This document shows, piece by piece, positions 62,628 to 64,000 of a stretch of DNA of 64,000 bases. The position numbers were made by a program, and so were the translations under genes. The DNA comes from Colletotrichum lupini. Its lineage: Eukaryota > Ascomycota > Sordariomycetes > Glomerellales > Glomerellaceae. Every line of letters begins with the position of its first letter. The stretch's first letter is position 1. The DNA lies in NCBI RefSeq assembly GCF_023278565.1, contig NC_064673.1, positions 4,030,001 through 4,094,000 of the forward strand. Reading direction: 5' to 3'. Below the pieces are notes generated by a model. The model saw only the letters and a list, made by a program, of their open reading frames with translations. It did not search any database and was not told the origin of the DNA.

Positions 62628-62829
62628 TAGTATCCCTATTATAAAATAGTTAGTTCGAACCGTAGTTAACGAAGAGATTAATTAAACTATATAAATATCT
62701 ACGTAGTAGGTATAAAAAGGAGGTTCTAACTATAAGTTAGGCTAGCTACGATAATCGTAAATAGGGCCCCTAATTAGCCCCTGCGCAGTCGGCTATATAC
62801 CGCAATCGAATTAAACTTCTAATCCGATA
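62628..62829 (-). repeat. Copia 5' LTR, copy C
   Basis: Direct copy of 53426-53626 with further RIP-type changes. Confidence 0.7.
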
Positions 62830-64000
62830 GTAGTAGAGGGTTATTATTAACTACGACGACGATCTTATTAAGGACTTCTTTTATAATAGCGCTATTATTA
62901 GTTAGCTAGTTAATTACGGGGATTAGTAAGCGGTTAACGTGCTCTATTATCGTAGCTAGCGGCTCGGGGTCGACCTCCTCTAAGTACTAGGGTTTAATTA
63001 TAATGGCCCGGAAGCTTATTAAGCCGTAAGGTAATTCTATTACGTAAGTAGTACTATTTATTAAGACGAGCTGAAATGGGCCTTTTTATCCCTTACTTTT
63101 TCGCTAGACTTTAACGTCTAACTATAGTAGTAAATTAATAATATAGGAGATACTTAGTCCGTTTTGAGTGGCTAGTGCCTCGCTTACTTACCTACTAATA
63201 TAAAGTTTGCGGACTTTTTTTATTACTTTTTTAACTACTTTTATACGTTTAGTAATATTTAGTAATAGTAGAGATTTATTAAAAGTGCGCAAAAAAGCTC
63301 TAAAGACGAGGAGTATAAGAACGAGGCTATTTAGGCTAACTATATCGTTAACTACTTTAATTATAGCCTAAAGTATGGCCTCTGTACTTATTAATAGGTA
63401 TTTATTATAAATAATATCGTATACCCTTTTAAGTACCGCGTGGTATTTTTTAGCCTTGCCGATACTATTATAAGCTTTAATAGGTACTTCTTTAACTTTA
63501 ATAAATATAGATCTAGTAAAAAATTTAAACTCTGCGGCGCTAAAGTTCTTATTAGTATTTATAATAATTTAGTTTAGCGGACTGAGGTAGACGTCGATTT
63601 AATATAGCCGAAGAGCCTCCTATATGTGCTTCGTAGTTATGTTTATAAAGAACTTTGCTACTTAGAAGGAAGTAGTAGTATCGACGACGTAAAGTATTAG
63701 TTAGTTAGTATCCTTATAATCTATTAAGTATATTACGTTAATTACGACTTTATAATTAAAATTATAATTATCTCGCAGGGTGAATTTAAATTAGCTAGGG
63801 GTAGTAGCGTTAAGTTAGTATTATTAGTAGATTTTCGTAAGCTTCTTAAGGGCTATGATTTTTATATCGTTACTAGATTATTAGAGTAGTTTTAGGAGAC
63901 GAGGAACCGAAGGGTAGCCGAAGTACTAATATAGGCGGCGTAATTTGCCCTCCGTTAAGTAGTTAGCGATAGCTTTTTTATTATTAAGAAGTAGAAGCTA
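62830..64000 (-). mobile_element. Second copia-type element, RIP-mutated, runs off the window
   Basis: The minus strand at about 63.74-63.39 kb reads a copia integrase: a VVDTTTSF block, then NTNKNFSAAEFK (equivalent to the DxGxNFxSxEF catalytic region), then IKAYNSIGKAKKYHAVLKR. Stops are RIP-type. Only part of the element is in the window. Confidence 0.65.

Larger units (their letters stand above)
53426..62829 (-). mobile_element. Ty1/copia-type LTR retrotransposon, RIP-mutated, interrupted by a MULE
   Basis: LTRs of about 202 bp at 53426-53626 (3' LTR) and 62628-62829 (5' LTR) in the same orientation. Removing the nested MULE (57101-59978) leaves about 6.5 kb, a normal copia length. On the minus strand the integrase region lies at about 56.35-55.9 kb (VVDIFYLN, then a DAxTSFKSAEFK-type block), RT after it, and RNase H at 54.18-53.8 kb, followed by a polypurine tract next to the 3' LTR. 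The 288-bp open frame at 53888-54175 is part of the RNase H. I could not find a matching target duplication, so the ends are uncertain. Confidence 0.75.

Overview
The window looks like a piece of a filamentous ascomycete (Pezizomycotina) chromosome. The evidence is short introns (about 49-89 nt) with GTATGT/GTGAGT-type donors and CTAAC-like branch points, typical fungal genes (HAUS6, an RBM25-like PWI/RRM protein, mitoribosomal bS21m, a Nep1-like protein), and long TpA-rich tracts that are the signature of repeat-induced point mutation (RIP). I cannot name genus or species from sequence alone.

Layout. 1-11.8 kb is RIP-degraded repeat DNA holding a recognisable Ty3/gypsy-type element (190-bp LTRs at 1030 and 8858, gag-pol on the minus strand, plus an unexpected ORF on the opposite strand). 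11.8-13.35 kb is less mutated and holds a Mutator-like transposase remnant. 13.35-21.05 kb is a Tad1-like LINE on the plus strand, interrupted in its 3' UTR by a Fot1/pogo DNA transposon (18.90-20.79 kb). 21.1-26.2 kb is an accessory island: a broken secreted-protein gene, an unidentified exon remnant, a small RIP-mutated insertion bracketed by a 41-bp inverted repeat, an apparently intact Nep1-like (NPP1) protein gene and a 12-bp-unit minisatellite. 26.2-37.3 kb is again RIP-mutated repeat DNA with two Ty1/copia fragments.

37.6-53.4 kb is a compact gene block with normal composition. In order: GT8 glycosyltransferase (-), nucleotide-sugar transporter (+), RBM25-like splicing factor (-), mitochondrial ribosomal protein bS21m (+), augmin subunit HAUS6 (-), a small secreted protein (-), and a tubulin-tyrosine-ligase-like gene (-) that carries a frameshift. 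The glycosyltransferase and the sugar transporter are divergent and could form a Golgi glycosylation pair. The RBM25 and bS21m genes share a 0.55-kb bidirectional promoter.

53.4-62.8 kb is a minus-strand Ty1/copia element with about 200-bp LTRs, into which a 2.9-kb Mutator-like element has inserted (TIRs and an 8-bp target duplication are visible). The window ends inside a second copia-type element. Overall it is a two-compartment arrangement: a conserved housekeeping block between RIP-mutated transposon nests, with secreted-protein genes lying inside the nest.
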